DNA of 64,000 nucleotides, from NCBI RefSeq assembly GCF_010092445.1, contig NZ_CP048031.1, positions 3,534,001 to 3,598,000 of the forward strand, written 5' to 3'. This document shows positions 28,560 to 38,857 of the stretch, piece by piece. The number at the start of each line of letters is the position of its first letter. Position 1 is the stretch's first letter. The notes under the pieces are model-generated. The model was given only the letters and a program-made list of their open reading frames with translations. It was not told the DNA's origin and searched no databases. A program made the position numbers and the translations under genes. This DNA comes from Shewanella sp. Arc9-LZ. GTDB taxonomy: Bacteria > Pseudomonadota > Gammaproteobacteria > Enterobacterales > Shewanellaceae.

Positions 28560-29720
28560 TTACGATGAAAATGAATTCTGCCAATTTAAAAAATCTCTCA
28601 TTCTAACAAAAAGAATAAAACCCAACCCAATGATATACCCGAATAATAAACCTTGTATTCCTAGATAAAACCCAAATAAATAGCCTGAAAACATCGTAAT
28701 TACAGAGCCGATGGACAATATTAAAAAATCACGTTTTGTATTACATGAAATAATATATTGCATGCCAATGAATGCATTTACTGCATATAAAACAGTTATA
28801 ATGCTAATTAGGATAGATATTGAAAATCCCATAAAATACTCATTGTAAAAAAAGTATATAATAGTATTTGAGAATGCAAAAAAACCTAAACATAGAAAAG
28901 CAGATATCATTATAAAAAGATTACATCTTGATTTTATAAAACCTGAGTCTAACGTTTTATTATTAAATCTAATTAAAAACTCAGATTGCCATACTGCAGA
29001 AATTAAGCTTGATAGAACAATAACAAAAGAAGGGATTTTATAACTTAGATTAAACTGAGCTGTCGCTTTATCGCCATATAAAAGCGAAACCATATATATA
29101 ATACCACCGCTTAATAACCACCAACACATACTTGCTGGTATTAATGGCAATGAATAATCTAACATTTTCTTAAAAAAAGCATTAGGAATAGATAGGTTCT
29201 TATTTACAGAAAAAACAATCCATATAATATAAATACTAAAGCATTCTGATAACAGTAATGATTTAAGCCCTTTTTGTTCTAAAATAAAAATAAAAAAAAG
29301 TGAGAATATTAAAAACAAAAAAACCTGAAAAAACAATAAAAAGAAATATGTATTATCGCCTGCACTTCGTCTTAAATATTCCAAGTTTACATAAAATACT
29401 ATATAACAAAACGCAGATGCTAGTACACCTATATATATATTAACACTTAAAGAAAATCCGACAACGAGAAAAAATGAAAAAAACAAAATTGAATTTGCAT
29501 ATTTAAATGCTAAACCTATTTCATCATCAAAACTTTTATCACCATAGAATCTAAATATAGCTGCGGGTATCTGTAATGATAAAATAGGTATTAAAAAAAA
29601 CTGCATCACTTGGTATGTAGATATTTGTCCAACTTCTTTAATATCTAGAAACTTGGCGAAAATAAACAAACCAAAAAAGGAACATGCTTTAGCTAGAAAT
29701 AAAAATATGTACTTTGTCAT
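28560..29720 (-). CDS. wzx: Polysaccharide flippase, Wzx-like (second locus)
   Basis: A 386-residue protein with about 12 membrane segments. The first segment has FLFLAKACSFFGLFIFAKFL, followed by VGQISTYQVMQFFLIPILSL, which fits the MVF/PST exporter pattern. KMLDYSLPLIPASMCWWLLS near residue 185 is the central conserved motif of Wzx proteins. It flips lipid-linked repeat units, presumably for the adjacent Wzy. It shares little visible similarity with the first Wzx, so the two glycans probably differ. Confidence 0.9.
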   Translation of the reverse strand: MTKYIFLFLAKACSFFGLFIFAKFLDIKEVGQISTYQVMQFFLIPILSLQIPAAIFRFYGDKSFDDEIGLAFKYANSILFFSFFLVVGFSLSVNIYIGVLASAFCYIVFYVNLEYLRRSAGDNTYFFLLFFQVFLFLIFSLFFIFILEQKGLKSLLLSECFSIYIIWIVFSVNKNLSIPNAFFKKMLDYSLPLIPASMCWWLLSGGIIYMVSLLYGDKATAQFNLSYKIPSFVIVLSSLISAVWQSEFLIRFNNKTLDSGFIKSRCNLFIMISAFLCLGFFAFSNTIIYFFYNEYFMGFSISILISIITVLYAVNAFIGMQYIISCNTKRDFLILSIGSVITMFSGYLFGFYLGIQGLLFGYIIGLGFILFVRMRDFLNWQNSFSS

Positions 29721-30548
29721 TTACCCTACTAATAACTTAAGAAATATGTAACTTTTAAATTTAATTGAATATTTAACCGCAACATAAACCAAATATGATT
29801 CTAATAATATTCTTAGAACCCCATTAGGGTATGTTGCTCTAAAACCAAAGACCATATCACTAAATCTAACTGATGCTCTGGATGTATTATTACTATCACT
29901 CAACTCAGATAAGTCATGGCTTATTACCGATTCTAGCAAATAAATCCCAAAACCTAATTTATTATAATCTAATAAAAACTTAGTATCCGTAAAATAAAAT
30001 TTAAGACGCTCATCATATTTAATTATATCTTTTTTCACTAATTCTACTTTTACGACCAGCCCACTATTAATAGCAACAATATCTCTGTCTTTAATGATAC
30101 CTTTCCTATCTTTTAGTGTTGGGTCTAAAGTACCGAAAAAAAGTCTTAACCGCCCAGGACTGACTAGTGTGTCTCCATGAACTACTTTAGGAAGTAATAA
30201 GTAAACATTCATATCATTTATTACTTGGTTTATTTCACTGATATAATCATCTTCAATGATTGAGTCTTGATCGAGTAATATCGCATAATCAGAATCTTGT
30301 TCTAATAGGAATCTATTATATATAATAGGCAGTGCTTTATTTTCGAGGCTTTTAACTATTTCAATTTCAAATTTATCTTTTATTTCTTCGTTTAGATAAA
30401 TATTTTCATCGGAATATTTATTCATCCATATTTTCAATACGGGTTTATAATCAATATTCCGTAAATCTAAATTGGAAATAGCAATAAGTGATAATGATTC
30501 AATTAAATCAATTCCGTATGTTACAACTAAAATACTGACTTTTTTCAT
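29721..30548 (-). CDS. Glycosyltransferase family 2 (rhamnosyltransferase-like)
   Basis: A 275-residue GT-A enzyme. VSILVVTYGIDLIESL is the N-terminal strand, and YAILLDQDSIIEDDYISEIN carries the LDQDS DxD motif near residue 92. LKFYFTDTKFLLDYNKLGFG is the later acceptor motif. The LDQDS form is common in rhamnosyltransferases of the WbbL/RfbF type, which would suit the rml genes just upstream. The next gene (wzx) starts one base after its stop. Confidence 0.85.
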   Translation of the reverse strand: MKKVSILVVTYGIDLIESLSLIAISNLDLRNIDYKPVLKIWMNKYSDENIYLNEEIKDKFEIEIVKSLENKALPIIYNRFLLEQDSDYAILLDQDSIIEDDYISEINQVINDMNVYLLLPKVVHGDTLVSPGRLRLFFGTLDPTLKDRKGIIKDRDIVAINSGLVVKVELVKKDIIKYDERLKFYFTDTKFLLDYNKLGFGIYLLESVISHDLSELSDSNNTSRASVRFSDMVFGFRATYPNGVLRILLESYLVYVAVKYSIKFKSYIFLKLLVG

Positions 30549-30707
30549 GTGAACTCATCAATTTATATCTTGATTATACTTTTATAACAAAAAGTTATAT
30601 TTTTATATAAATGAAATTATATTTCAATTGGATTTATTCATAAAGTATCGTAGAGATTTTTTTACTTAGGAAAATAGACATTTTGTATGAATTTAATACA
30701 AAAAACT

Positions 30708-31583
30708 TTATTTATTTTTTATCACATCTAACAATGCTTCTTGCCAATTACTTTGTTTAATAGAAAAATTATTTAAAATTTTATGGCAATCAAGTTTAGA
30801 GTTCGCAGGTCGTTTAGCCGGCGTTGGGTAATCTGAAGTTGTAATAGCACTTAATTGCATTACATGAGAAATAATTTTTTGATCGAATGCTATTTCAAAA
30901 ATCTTTTTAGAAAATTGAAACCAACTTACATATGGAAAACCTGAATAGTGATATATACCATATGCTTTATTACCTGATACTATTGATTTTGCAATCTTAA
31001 TAATTGCACAAGCGATATCACCGGCATAGGTTGGGCCACCAAACTGATCAGCAACAACATCCAAGGAATTTTTAGTTTTCGCCAAACGAAGCATGGTTTT
31101 AACAAAATTATTGCCATGCTCACTAAAAACCCAAGCTGTTCTTAGTATAATATGCCTAGAACACGCTTGTGCAACTGCTTGTTCACCAGCCAGTTTACTG
31201 AGCCCATACTCACCTTGGGGATTGGTTTTATCAGACTCGGTATAAGAAGCACTACAGTCGCCAGCAAATACGTAATCTGTCGAGATATGTATAATTGCGG
31301 CATTAATCGTATTAGCAGCAACCGCTAGGTTATGTGGCCCATCACGATTAATAGCATAAGCTAATAAACTTTCTTGCTCTGCCTTATCAACAGCGGTATA
31401 GGCAGCTGCATTAATAATGATGTTTGGATTGAATTCCGCGATTATTTTATTAACTTCATTTTCGTCTGTAATATCAAGCTGAACACGGTCTAATGCTAGC
31501 AAGGTGATATCTGACATTATGCTTAGTTGGTCGACTAAACAACTGCCAACTTGGCCATTCTTGCCTGTAATTAAAATCTTCAT
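30708..31583 (-). CDS. rmlD: dTDP-4-dehydrorhamnose reductase (second copy)
   Basis: A 291-residue SDR with ITGKNGQVGSCLV, STDYVFAG, YGLSKLAGE and TPAKRPANSKLD, the full RmlD signature set. It starts one base after the rmlA stop. It is clearly more diverged from the first-locus RmlD than the rmlA and rmlB pairs are from each other, so the strongly conserved part of the duplicated block stops around here. It reduces dTDP-4-keto-rhamnose with NAD(P)H. Confidence 0.96.
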   Translation of the reverse strand: MKILITGKNGQVGSCLVDQLSIMSDITLLALDRVQLDITDENEVNKIIAEFNPNIIINAAAYTAVDKAEQESLLAYAINRDGPHNLAVAANTINAAIIHISTDYVFAGDCSASYTESDKTNPQGEYGLSKLAGEQAVAQACSRHIILRTAWVFSEHGNNFVKTMLRLAKTKNSLDVVADQFGGPTYAGDIACAIIKIAKSIVSGNKAYGIYHYSGFPYVSWFQFSKKIFEIAFDQKIISHVMQLSAITTSDYPTPAKRPANSKLDCHKILNNFSIKQSNWQEALLDVIKNK

Positions 31584-31584
31584 A

Positions 31585-32454
31585 TTATAATCCGTTAGCT
31601 AAACGAGCTAAATATTGACCATAGTTATTCTTCATCATTGGCTTTGCTATTTCAGCAAGTTGCTCTGCGGTTAACCACCCATTACGCCAGGCTATTTCTT
31701 CTAAGCAGGCAACTTTTAACCCTTGAATATGTTCAATTGTTTGTACAAAAGATGAGGCTTCGTGCAAACTTTCATGGGTACCTGTATCTAACCAGGCAAA
31801 GCCACGGCCGAGCAACTCAACATTTAAGTTGCCTTGATTTAAATACATTTCATTTAAGGTGGTAATTTCTAGCTCACCACGGTGAGATGGCTTAACTTTT
31901 TTTGCCATTTCAACAACACTATTATCGTAGAAATATAGACCTGTAACAGCATAATTAGACTTAGGTTTAGTAGGCTTCTCTTCTATTGATATTGCTTTCA
32001 TGTTTTTATCAAATTCAACCACACCAAATCTTTCAGGGTCTTTGACTTGATAACCAAATACTGTCGCCCCCTCTTCTCTATTTGCAGCACTCTTCAATGT
32101 TTTGCTAAACGACTGGCCATAGAAAATATTATCACCCAAGACTAAACATACTTTATCTTTACCGATAAACTCTTCACCGATGATGAATGCTTGTGCTAGA
32201 CCATCTGGTGAAGCTTGCACGGCATAACTTAAGTTTATGCCAAAATCTGAACCATCACCTAATAGACGTTTAAAGCCTTCGTTGTCTTCTGGTGTGGTGA
32301 TTACCAAGATGTCTCTTATACCAGCAAGCATTAAAGTCGACAATGGATAGTAAATCATTGGTTTATCGTATACAGGCAATAACTGTTTTGATACCCCTCG
32401 TGTCAACGGGTATAGACGTGTACCTGAACCGCCAGCTAATATAATTCCTTTCAT
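31585..32454 (-). CDS. rmlA: Glucose-1-phosphate thymidylyltransferase (second copy)
   Basis: A 289-residue RmlA with the same [11 protein letters not shown] loop and [12 protein letters not shown] motif as the first copy. By eye over nine-tenths of residues match the copy at 12116-12997 up to about residue 255, after which the tails diverge ([14 protein letters not shown] here). Such high identity between paralogues in one genome points to recent duplication or gene conversion. It is the second gene of this rmlBAD set. Confidence 0.97.
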   Translation of the reverse strand: MKGIILAGGSGTRLYPLTRGVSKQLLPVYDKPMIYYPLSTLMLAGIRDILVITTPEDNEGFKRLLGDGSDFGINLSYAVQASPDGLAQAFIIGEEFIGKDKVCLVLGDNIFYGQSFSKTLKSAANREEGATVFGYQVKDPERFGVVEFDKNMKAISIEEKPTKPKSNYAVTGLYFYDNSVVEMAKKVKPSHRGELEITTLNEMYLNQGNLNVELLGRGFAWLDTGTHESLHEASSFVQTIEHIQGLKVACLEEIAWRNGWLTAEQLAEIAKPMMKNNYGQYLARLANGL

Positions 32455-32506
32455 AAATCCTCAAACGTTATACGTTAAACATGCCAAATATTACAAAAAT
32501 ATACGA

Positions 32507-33580
32507 TTAAGAGTTTATGCCTAAGCGTTCACGTTGATAGCTACCATCTTGTACATGTTGGCACCACGTTTGGTTAGCTAAATACCATTCGATAGTTTTA
32601 CGTAAACCCGTTTCAAAGGTTTCTTCTGGTTGCCAGTTCAATTCATTGCTCATTTTGCTGGCATCAATTGCATAGCGACGGTCATGACCAGGTCGGTCTG
32701 TTACATAAGTGATTTGTTCAGCGTATAACGTGTCTTTTGGCACGAGGGTATCTAAAATACTGCAAATGGTTTTTACTACGTCAATATTTTGTTTCTCGTT
32801 ATGACCGCCAATATTGTAGGTTTCACCGACTTTACCTGTCGTCACCACTTTATAAAGTGCACGGGCATGGTCTTCAACATAGAGCCAATCTCGAATCTGG
32901 TCGCCTTTACCATAGATAGGAAGAGCTTTACCTTCTAGCGCATTGAGGATCACTAATGGAATTAGCTTCTCAGGGAAATGATACGGACCATAGTTGTTAG
33001 AGCAGTTAGTCACAATGGTTGGTAAACCGTATGTGCGTAACCACGATCTGACAAGGTGGTCACTTGATGCTTTCGATGCCGAATAAGGGCTACTTGGGGC
33101 ATAAGACGTGCTCTCAGTAAATAATGGCAGCTTACCATCCTGCTCATCAGGATGAGGTAAATCACCATATACTTCGTCTGTAGAGATATGATGAAAACGA
33201 AATGCTTGTTTGGCATCGGCTGACAGAGTATTCCAATACTCACGAGTTGCTTCAAGTAATGTATAGGTGCCAACGATATTAGTTTGAATAAAATCTGATG
33301 GTCCAGTGATAGAACGGTCCACGTGAGACTCCGCAGCTAAATGCATCACAGCATCTGGCTGGTGTAGCTTAAAGACGCGGTCTAATTCAGCACGATCACA
33401 AATATCAACTTGCTCAAAAATATATCGTTGACTCGACTCAATACTTACCAATGATTCAAGATTACCAGCATAGGTTAGTTTATCGACATTAATGATGCTA
33501 TCTTGGGTGTTATTGATGATATGACGTACAACTGCAGAGCCAATAAACCCCGCTCCACCGGTTAATAATATTTTCATCAA
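32507..33580 (-). CDS. rmlB: dTDP-glucose 4,6-dehydratase (second copy)
   Basis: A 357-residue RmlB with [28 protein letters not shown] and [15 protein letters not shown]. It is almost the same protein as the copy at 13049-14134, apart from a small deletion near residue 150 and scattered changes. The spacer to rmlA (52 bases) also resembles that of the first locus. It begins immediately after the wecB stop (33581), giving the order wecB-rmlB-rmlA-rmlD. Confidence 0.97.
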   Translation of the reverse strand: MMKILLTGGAGFIGSAVVRHIINNTQDSIINVDKLTYAGNLESLVSIESSQRYIFEQVDICDRAELDRVFKLHQPDAVMHLAAESHVDRSITGPSDFIQTNIVGTYTLLEATREYWNTLSADAKQAFRFHHISTDEVYGDLPHPDEQDGKLPLFTESTSYAPSSPYSASKASSDHLVRSWLRTYGLPTIVTNCSNNYGPYHFPEKLIPLVILNALEGKALPIYGKGDQIRDWLYVEDHARALYKVVTTGKVGETYNIGGHNEKQNIDVVKTICSILDTLVPKDTLYAEQITYVTDRPGHDRRYAIDASKMSNELNWQPEETFETGLRKTIEWYLANQTWCQHVQDGSYQRERLGINS

Positions 33581-34708
33581 TCAAACCTTAGCTAGTATAT
33601 TTAATATCTTCTGGCATGCAAAACCATCGCCGTAAGGATTGTGAGCAAAACTCATTTCCTTATACGCCGTGTTGTCCACCAAAAGCTTATTCAGATTATT
33701 TACAATTGCATCTATATCAGTACCTACTAACTTCACAGTTCCAGCATCTATAGCTTCAGGTCTTTCTGTCGTATCACGCATAACGAGTACTGGCTTACCT
33801 AAAGAAGGAGCCTCTTCCTGAATTCCACCAGAATCGGTCAAAATAATATAAGAGCGAGTCATTAAGTAAATAAACGGCAGATACTGTTGCGGTTCAATTA
33901 GGAAGATATTCTCTATTCCATCTAAGATCCGATTAACAGGTTCTCTGACATTTGGATTTAAATGCATTGGATAAAGGATCTGACAATTTGGATGAGCCTT
34001 AGCAGTCTGCGCTAATGCTTCGCAAATTCGTTCAAAACCACCACCAAAACTTTCACGACGGTGACCTGTAACCAAAATCAATTTTTGAGCTTCGTTCAGG
34101 AATGGAAACTGCAATGCCAAGGTTTGTTTTAATACTTCATCCGACTCAATCTTATCTTTAACCATTAAGAGTGCGTCAATGACCGTATTCCCAGTGACTG
34201 TAATATCATCGATATTAACATTCTCTGTTAACAAATTTAGTTTAGATGTTTCAGTTGGGGCAAAGTGATATTTAGCAAGTACACCGGTAAGTCTTCGGTT
34301 GCCTTCTTCTGGCCAAGGAGAATATATGTTTCCTGTCCGAAGACCAGCTTCCACATGACCAACTGGAATTTGCTCGTAATATGCAGCCAAGCTTGCTGCA
34401 AATGTTGTCGCGGTATCGCCATGAACAAGTACTACATCAGGTTTAAAATCTTGCAGTACTGGTTTTAACTCTTGAATAATTTTAGCCGTTATATCATTTA
34501 GCGTTTGGCCCGCTTTCATCAAATTGAGATCATAGTCTGGTGTAATATCGAAGAGTTCAAGTACTTGATCAAGCATTTCTCGATGTTGGGCAGTGACGCA
34601 ACATTTCGCTTCAAACCGTTCATCAGATGCTAAAGCATGAACTAGCGGAGCCATCTTAATAGCTTCTGGGCGAGTTCCAAATATTGTAAGTACTTTCTTT
34701 TTCGTCAT
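33581..34708 (-). CDS. wecB: UDP-N-acetylglucosamine 2-epimerase (non-hydrolysing)
   Basis: A 375-residue WecB of the standard length. [19 protein letters not shown] is the N-terminal signature, [19 protein letters not shown] and [19 protein letters not shown] form the active-site region, and [20 protein letters not shown] is the UDP-binding site. It interconverts UDP-GlcNAc and UDP-ManNAc in the cytoplasm. No wecC (UDP-ManNAc dehydrogenase) lies in the window, so ManNAc itself or ManNAc-derived sugars may be used. It is the first enzyme gene after wzz in the upstream locus. Confidence 0.96.
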   Translation of the reverse strand: MTKKKVLTIFGTRPEAIKMAPLVHALASDERFEAKCCVTAQHREMLDQVLELFDITPDYDLNLMKAGQTLNDITAKIIQELKPVLQDFKPDVVLVHGDTATTFAASLAAYYEQIPVGHVEAGLRTGNIYSPWPEEGNRRLTGVLAKYHFAPTETSKLNLLTENVNIDDITVTGNTVIDALLMVKDKIESDEVLKQTLALQFPFLNEAQKLILVTGHRRESFGGGFERICEALAQTAKAHPNCQILYPMHLNPNVREPVNRILDGIENIFLIEPQQYLPFIYLMTRSYIILTDSGGIQEEAPSLGKPVLVMRDTTERPEAIDAGTVKLVGTDIDAIVNNLNKLLVDNTAYKEMSFAHNPYGDGFACQKILNILAKV

Positions 34709-34881
34709 GACATCAGACCTAGTTTAGAAGAACATCTACAAAAAGATGTTGAATAATTACACATTAATACGTCAGTATTAATGTTACGATTTTAGACAGG
34801 TTAATCGTCGCTAATCTAAATAGAACGTAGGTTTTTACAAAAACTATTTCAATAGTCTCTTTATTTAACCTTTTTATAATT

Positions 34882-35853
34882 TTATTTTTTAAAAAAAGAC
34901 CTAATTAATACCAACATAACGGATAATATGCCGCCTAAAATTAAACCTAACAAACATATTAATGCTCGCTTGGGTTTAGCTTTTTCTTCTGGAATTAATG
35001 CTGGGTCGATGGTTTTAAACACATATTCGTCACGAACTTCGGCAAACATAATAGTTTTTGCCTGTTCTTCTATTAATTTATACAAAACGGAACGTATATC
35101 TGCAATATTTGTCTGTTGTATCTGAGTCTTTAAAAACTCTATACTTTTCTCAGCTTCAGCGACATCTCTCTGTTTCATTTCTGTATTAATATCAGCAACT
35201 AACCAGTTAACCCATTGCTGTGCTACTTGCGGAGATAAATGTTCTATATATACAGTAACCATACCAGTATCTTTTGCAGAATTAACTGCAAAAATTTTAC
35301 TGAATTCTTTATATGCTTCTTGCATTGATGGTTTTGCTTTAAACGGGGCATCAACTATACGAAGCCATTTTTTATCACTTACATTATATAGCTCATCATC
35401 ATAGTTGATTGTATTACTAGCCATATCCCACGTTTTAGCTGCCATCAAGTCAGGTAAAATACTATGTTTTTGAATAAAGTCACTGATAAATTGACGAGAC
35501 TTCATCACTTCGATAGCCATTTGGGTTTTATCGACACCACCGCCGCCACCTAAGTTGATGCCAGCCATGCTTGCCAGGCCACCAAACTGTCCTGCAAGTG
35601 CAGCTAAACCACCACCTTGCTCTGTGTCTGCAGGTGTTAACAGCGCTTCTGACTTATAGATATTAGGCTGGTTAATGGCAAAAATAACAGCGCCGATTGA
35701 AAATACAGCAGTGATGGCAATAATTAACCACTTGCCTTGCCAAATAACAGCAAAAAGTTCGCGTAAATCGATTTCGTCCTTTTGAACGCTTTCTGTTGCT
35801 TGTTGTGAGGTAAGGTTTCCATCATAAGCAGGTTGTAGGTTTTGTTTAGTCAT
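34882..35853 (-). CDS. wzz: O-antigen chain-length determinant, Wzz
   Basis: A 323-residue co-polymerase without a kinase domain. Transmembrane segments lie at about residues 42-62 (WLIIAITAVFSIGAVIFAIN) and 297-318 (ALICLLGLILGGILSVMLVL). The periplasmic part contains a Gly/Ala-rich run around residues 84-108 (GLAALAGQFGGLASMAGINL) and a coiled-coil-prone region before the second helix. The size and pairing with a large SLBB exporter resemble the OtnA/OtnB pair of Vibrio cholerae O139. It sets chain length for the upstream locus, while Wzc does so for the downstream one. Confidence 0.93.
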   Translation of the reverse strand: MTKQNLQPAYDGNLTSQQATESVQKDEIDLRELFAVIWQGKWLIIAITAVFSIGAVIFAINQPNIYKSEALLTPADTEQGGGLAALAGQFGGLASMAGINLGGGGGVDKTQMAIEVMKSRQFISDFIQKHSILPDLMAAKTWDMASNTINYDDELYNVSDKKWLRIVDAPFKAKPSMQEAYKEFSKIFAVNSAKDTGMVTVYIEHLSPQVAQQWVNWLVADINTEMKQRDVAEAEKSIEFLKTQIQQTNIADIRSVLYKLIEEQAKTIMFAEVRDEYVFKTIDPALIPEEKAKPKRALICLLGLILGGILSVMLVLIRSFFKK

Positions 35854-35869
35854 AAGTCTTTTTTGTCTG

Positions 35870-36070
35870 GGAAGCAGTGCGCTTCGCTTCTAGATTCGAG
35901 GACGCTTCGCGGCTAGGTTCTATAAAATCTTGGTAGCAAGCGATATCAAGAGATGACAAGCGGTTAGGGGCAATTGCAAGCCAAGTACCTAGGTGCTCGA
36001 CCGCTCTATCCGTGAGCGCAGCGTTCGTTTGTTATCGCTTGTTATCGCTTTTTCATATCAGCGAAGCGGG
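35870..36070. repeat. Composite repeat element inside the operon between the SLBB exporter and wzz
   Basis: This gap of about 200 bases carries both repeat families. It has GCGCTTCGCTTCTAGATTCG and a second GNA-type hairpin (GACGCTTCGCGGCTAG) on the wzz side, then left-arm units (AGCGATATCAAGAGATGACA), then right-arm units (TGTTATCGCTTGTTATCGCT) near 36030-36055. The end touches the stop codon of the exporter at 36071. It interrupts an operon and could attenuate or stabilise the message. Confidence 0.85.
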
Positions 36071-38818
36071 CTAGATCCCTGATATCGCGGCAAATGCAAC
36101 TGCAGAATTATAAATAATCTGAGTGACTTGCGACCAAAGCGTTAAGTTATCTTTGTACTCTGTATCTAGAGGGACAATAACAGTGTCTCCGGCTGAAATT
36201 TGAGAGTCGGAACTAAACCAGATGCTCTTTGTTGGCATCATCACTGAACCATTGGCTTTTATAACATAAATTCGGTCTTCGTCTCCGCGCTCTCTAGAGC
36301 CACCAGACAGTTGTAAATATTCTTCTAACGTTAAGCCTTCTTTAAATCTATGCGTTGAAGGATGCTGAACCTCACCCATTACTGCAACTGTTTGCTTGGT
36401 CGTTGGAACATACAATACGTCACTGTCTTCAAGTTGAAGATCGGCTTCTGGGATACCTAATTTAATTGCATTTAAATCAACAACCAAACGACCTACCGCT
36501 TTTATGTTTTCCAAATCAGTTAACATTAACTGTACTTCTGAATAACTACTGGCTAAACCGTCTTTTGATACACCACGAGTCGCAATGTCTCTGCGAAGTT
36601 GATCGGCTAACTTCTTAATTTCGAGCTGCTCTTGTAAACGAACGGATTCACGAACAAATACTGACGCTGAAGGATATGCAAATTCAGTAAACCCACCTGC
36701 TCTAGCAATCACGTCTGATAGCCTTTCACCACGTCTGATGTTATATGTACCTGGAAACTTAACTTCACCTTTGATTTCAATAACTTTTCTTTCTTGCCAC
36801 TCTGGAGTCGTCAGAATAGTGACCATATCACGACCTTTTAGCTCGAGATTGTCTTCTTGACTGCCATTAATTGCTGCATGAAGGTTAATGGTTTTATGGA
36901 TAATATCCGATACTATTGACGTAGTATGTGTGCGTGTTAGTTCTGCTCGCTCAATGTAGGCACCTTCTAACAACCCACCAGCGGCTTTAAGCAAGTCGGT
37001 TACGTTAGCGTTATTTGTTAAAGGATAAACACCTGGATGGCGAATTTTACCTGCTATAGCGACAATTCTTATGCCTTGTTGTGCGTTACCCTGAAGAGTC
37101 AGTTTGGTTACGATAGGATATAATAACTCTTTTCGCGACATCACATTACTGAGCTTGATTAAGTCGCGGTCTTCAAAAAGATTTGATAGCATTTTGGCGA
37201 CTTCGCTACTGACTAGCGACTGTTCTTCAGATTCTTTTTCACTTAAGACAACGCCCGCAATCTCGTTGGTATATTTTTTTGCTACTGAATTGTCTAATGT
37301 TTCGAACCCTACTTTGAAAAGATCTGCATCCAGTAATGAATCACCTTTCAATGCTTCAACTTTATTCACTCGTTTCTTTACTAACGAGTTTAATTCAAAG
37401 CGATTTTGAGTATCGTCATTAAAGTTAAATATCATCACTTTATCACGAGGCTGTAAAGCCAGGTTTTGTACAGAATTAGGAGAAGTAATGGCTTCACCTG
37501 GGGCAAACTGTAACGTCTCAATATCGCCGTCCTTATTTATTTCTCGAATGATTAAGCCATAATCTAAATCAGCAGATATGAGTAAATCCCCCCAAATTGA
37601 TGGCATAAGATCGCTAATACGCTGTTGCTTCCATTGATATTTACCAGGGCGAACCACTGCACCAACTACCGTAATGGCATCTTCGTACTGATTAGAGGCA
37701 TTTTTAACTCGAATGTAATCGCCAGCTTTAGCTAAAGTGTTGTTACCTTTGGCGGATGTTAAATCGACATTAACTATGGTTTTTAATCCATTAGTATTAT
37801 AGCGCTCAATACTGCTATTTTTCGGATAGGCACCTTGTTTAATACCAGCAGCCATATTGATAACATCTTCAATGGTTTCGTTCTTTTTCAGTTCATAAAT
37901 AGCTGGGCGCTGTACTTCACCAGCAACACTGACTAAACCACCGATTGATGGGATGAATACCACGTCACCAGAACGGAGATTAATGTCTCCAGAAGCATCA
38001 CCACGAAGTAATAAATCATATAAGTCGAATGAGCCAATAAGCTTACCACTTCGCTTAACTTGCACGTTACGAAGACTACCAATTTCATTTACCCCACCAG
38101 CAACGAATAACGCCTGAGTGATGGTTGATAAACTTGATACGGTATATGAGCCTGGTTTGTAGGCATCACCAGCGATGAAAATGCGAATTGAACGTAATTC
38201 ACCCATGGTGATATTTGATTCAATGCCAATCATTTGCTGCTTTATGCGCTTAGACAGTTCTTGACGTAAATCGGAAAAGCTTAATCCGGCAACAGATACA
38301 GGACCTAAATCAGGAATTTGTACTGTACCATCACGATTAATAGTTAAACTGTATTCGTTGCTTTCTTTGCCGTATAACTGAACTTTAATAACATCACCAG
38401 GACCGACCATATAATCACTTGGTACAGGAACATCTGTTACTGGTGCAAAAGTTGTTGGTTCACCTTCAAACATTTCGTAACCGAAACGTTTTAGTGTGTC
38501 TTTGTCACTGTCTTCTTTAAAATCAAATTCATTCTTTTTATTTTTTTCTGTGTATTGATCTTTATCTTCTTTATTGCCTTTATCATCACGGGGTTCAACT
38601 ACGTTAGGATTAGTAACGTTAACAGAATTATTAGAGCTACCTGAAATCATTGATGGATCGATACCATACTGACGGGCGATTCGTTCCTGTTCTGCTTTAG
38701 GTAATTGTTTAAACTGTTCAAGCATCTGCGGTGTAGGTGTAACAGCATTTGCTTGTGTTGTTAAAATAATAAGGGCTGATAAGCCAGCTATTAACACGTT
38801 TTTGGTTTTATGTAACAC
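36071..38818 (-). CDS. Large outer-membrane polysaccharide export protein with multiple SLBB domains
   Basis: A 915-residue exporter, far longer than Wza. A signal peptide is seen at residues 1-25 (LIAGLSALIILTTQANA). A PES domain begins near residue 130 (VPSDYMVGPGDVIKVQLYG), followed by at least five SLBB-type repeats, visible as VAGEVQRPAIYELKK, VVGAVVRPGKYQWK, AIAGKIRHPGVYPL, IKGEVKFPGTYNI and VMGEVQHPSTHRF. It lacks a lipobox cysteine. It would export the glycan made by the upstream locus, with the Wzz gene next to it. Its size and pairing recall OtnA of V. cholerae O139. It is the first gene after the second ops element. Confidence 0.9.
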   Translation of the reverse strand: MLHKTKNVLIAGLSALIILTTQANAVTPTPQMLEQFKQLPKAEQERIARQYGIDPSMISGSSNNSVNVTNPNVVEPRDDKGNKEDKDQYTEKNKKNEFDFKEDSDKDTLKRFGYEMFEGEPTTFAPVTDVPVPSDYMVGPGDVIKVQLYGKESNEYSLTINRDGTVQIPDLGPVSVAGLSFSDLRQELSKRIKQQMIGIESNITMGELRSIRIFIAGDAYKPGSYTVSSLSTITQALFVAGGVNEIGSLRNVQVKRSGKLIGSFDLYDLLLRGDASGDINLRSGDVVFIPSIGGLVSVAGEVQRPAIYELKKNETIEDVINMAAGIKQGAYPKNSSIERYNTNGLKTIVNVDLTSAKGNNTLAKAGDYIRVKNASNQYEDAITVVGAVVRPGKYQWKQQRISDLMPSIWGDLLISADLDYGLIIREINKDGDIETLQFAPGEAITSPNSVQNLALQPRDKVMIFNFNDDTQNRFELNSLVKKRVNKVEALKGDSLLDADLFKVGFETLDNSVAKKYTNEIAGVVLSEKESEEQSLVSSEVAKMLSNLFEDRDLIKLSNVMSRKELLYPIVTKLTLQGNAQQGIRIVAIAGKIRHPGVYPLTNNANVTDLLKAAGGLLEGAYIERAELTRTHTTSIVSDIIHKTINLHAAINGSQEDNLELKGRDMVTILTTPEWQERKVIEIKGEVKFPGTYNIRRGERLSDVIARAGGFTEFAYPSASVFVRESVRLQEQLEIKKLADQLRRDIATRGVSKDGLASSYSEVQLMLTDLENIKAVGRLVVDLNAIKLGIPEADLQLEDSDVLYVPTTKQTVAVMGEVQHPSTHRFKEGLTLEEYLQLSGGSRERGDEDRIYVIKANGSVMMPTKSIWFSSDSQISAGDTVIVPLDTEYKDNLTLWSQVTQIIYNSAVAFAAISGI

Positions 38819-38857
38819 CAGGTATCTCCAATATTATTTTTTTAATTAAAATGGTTC

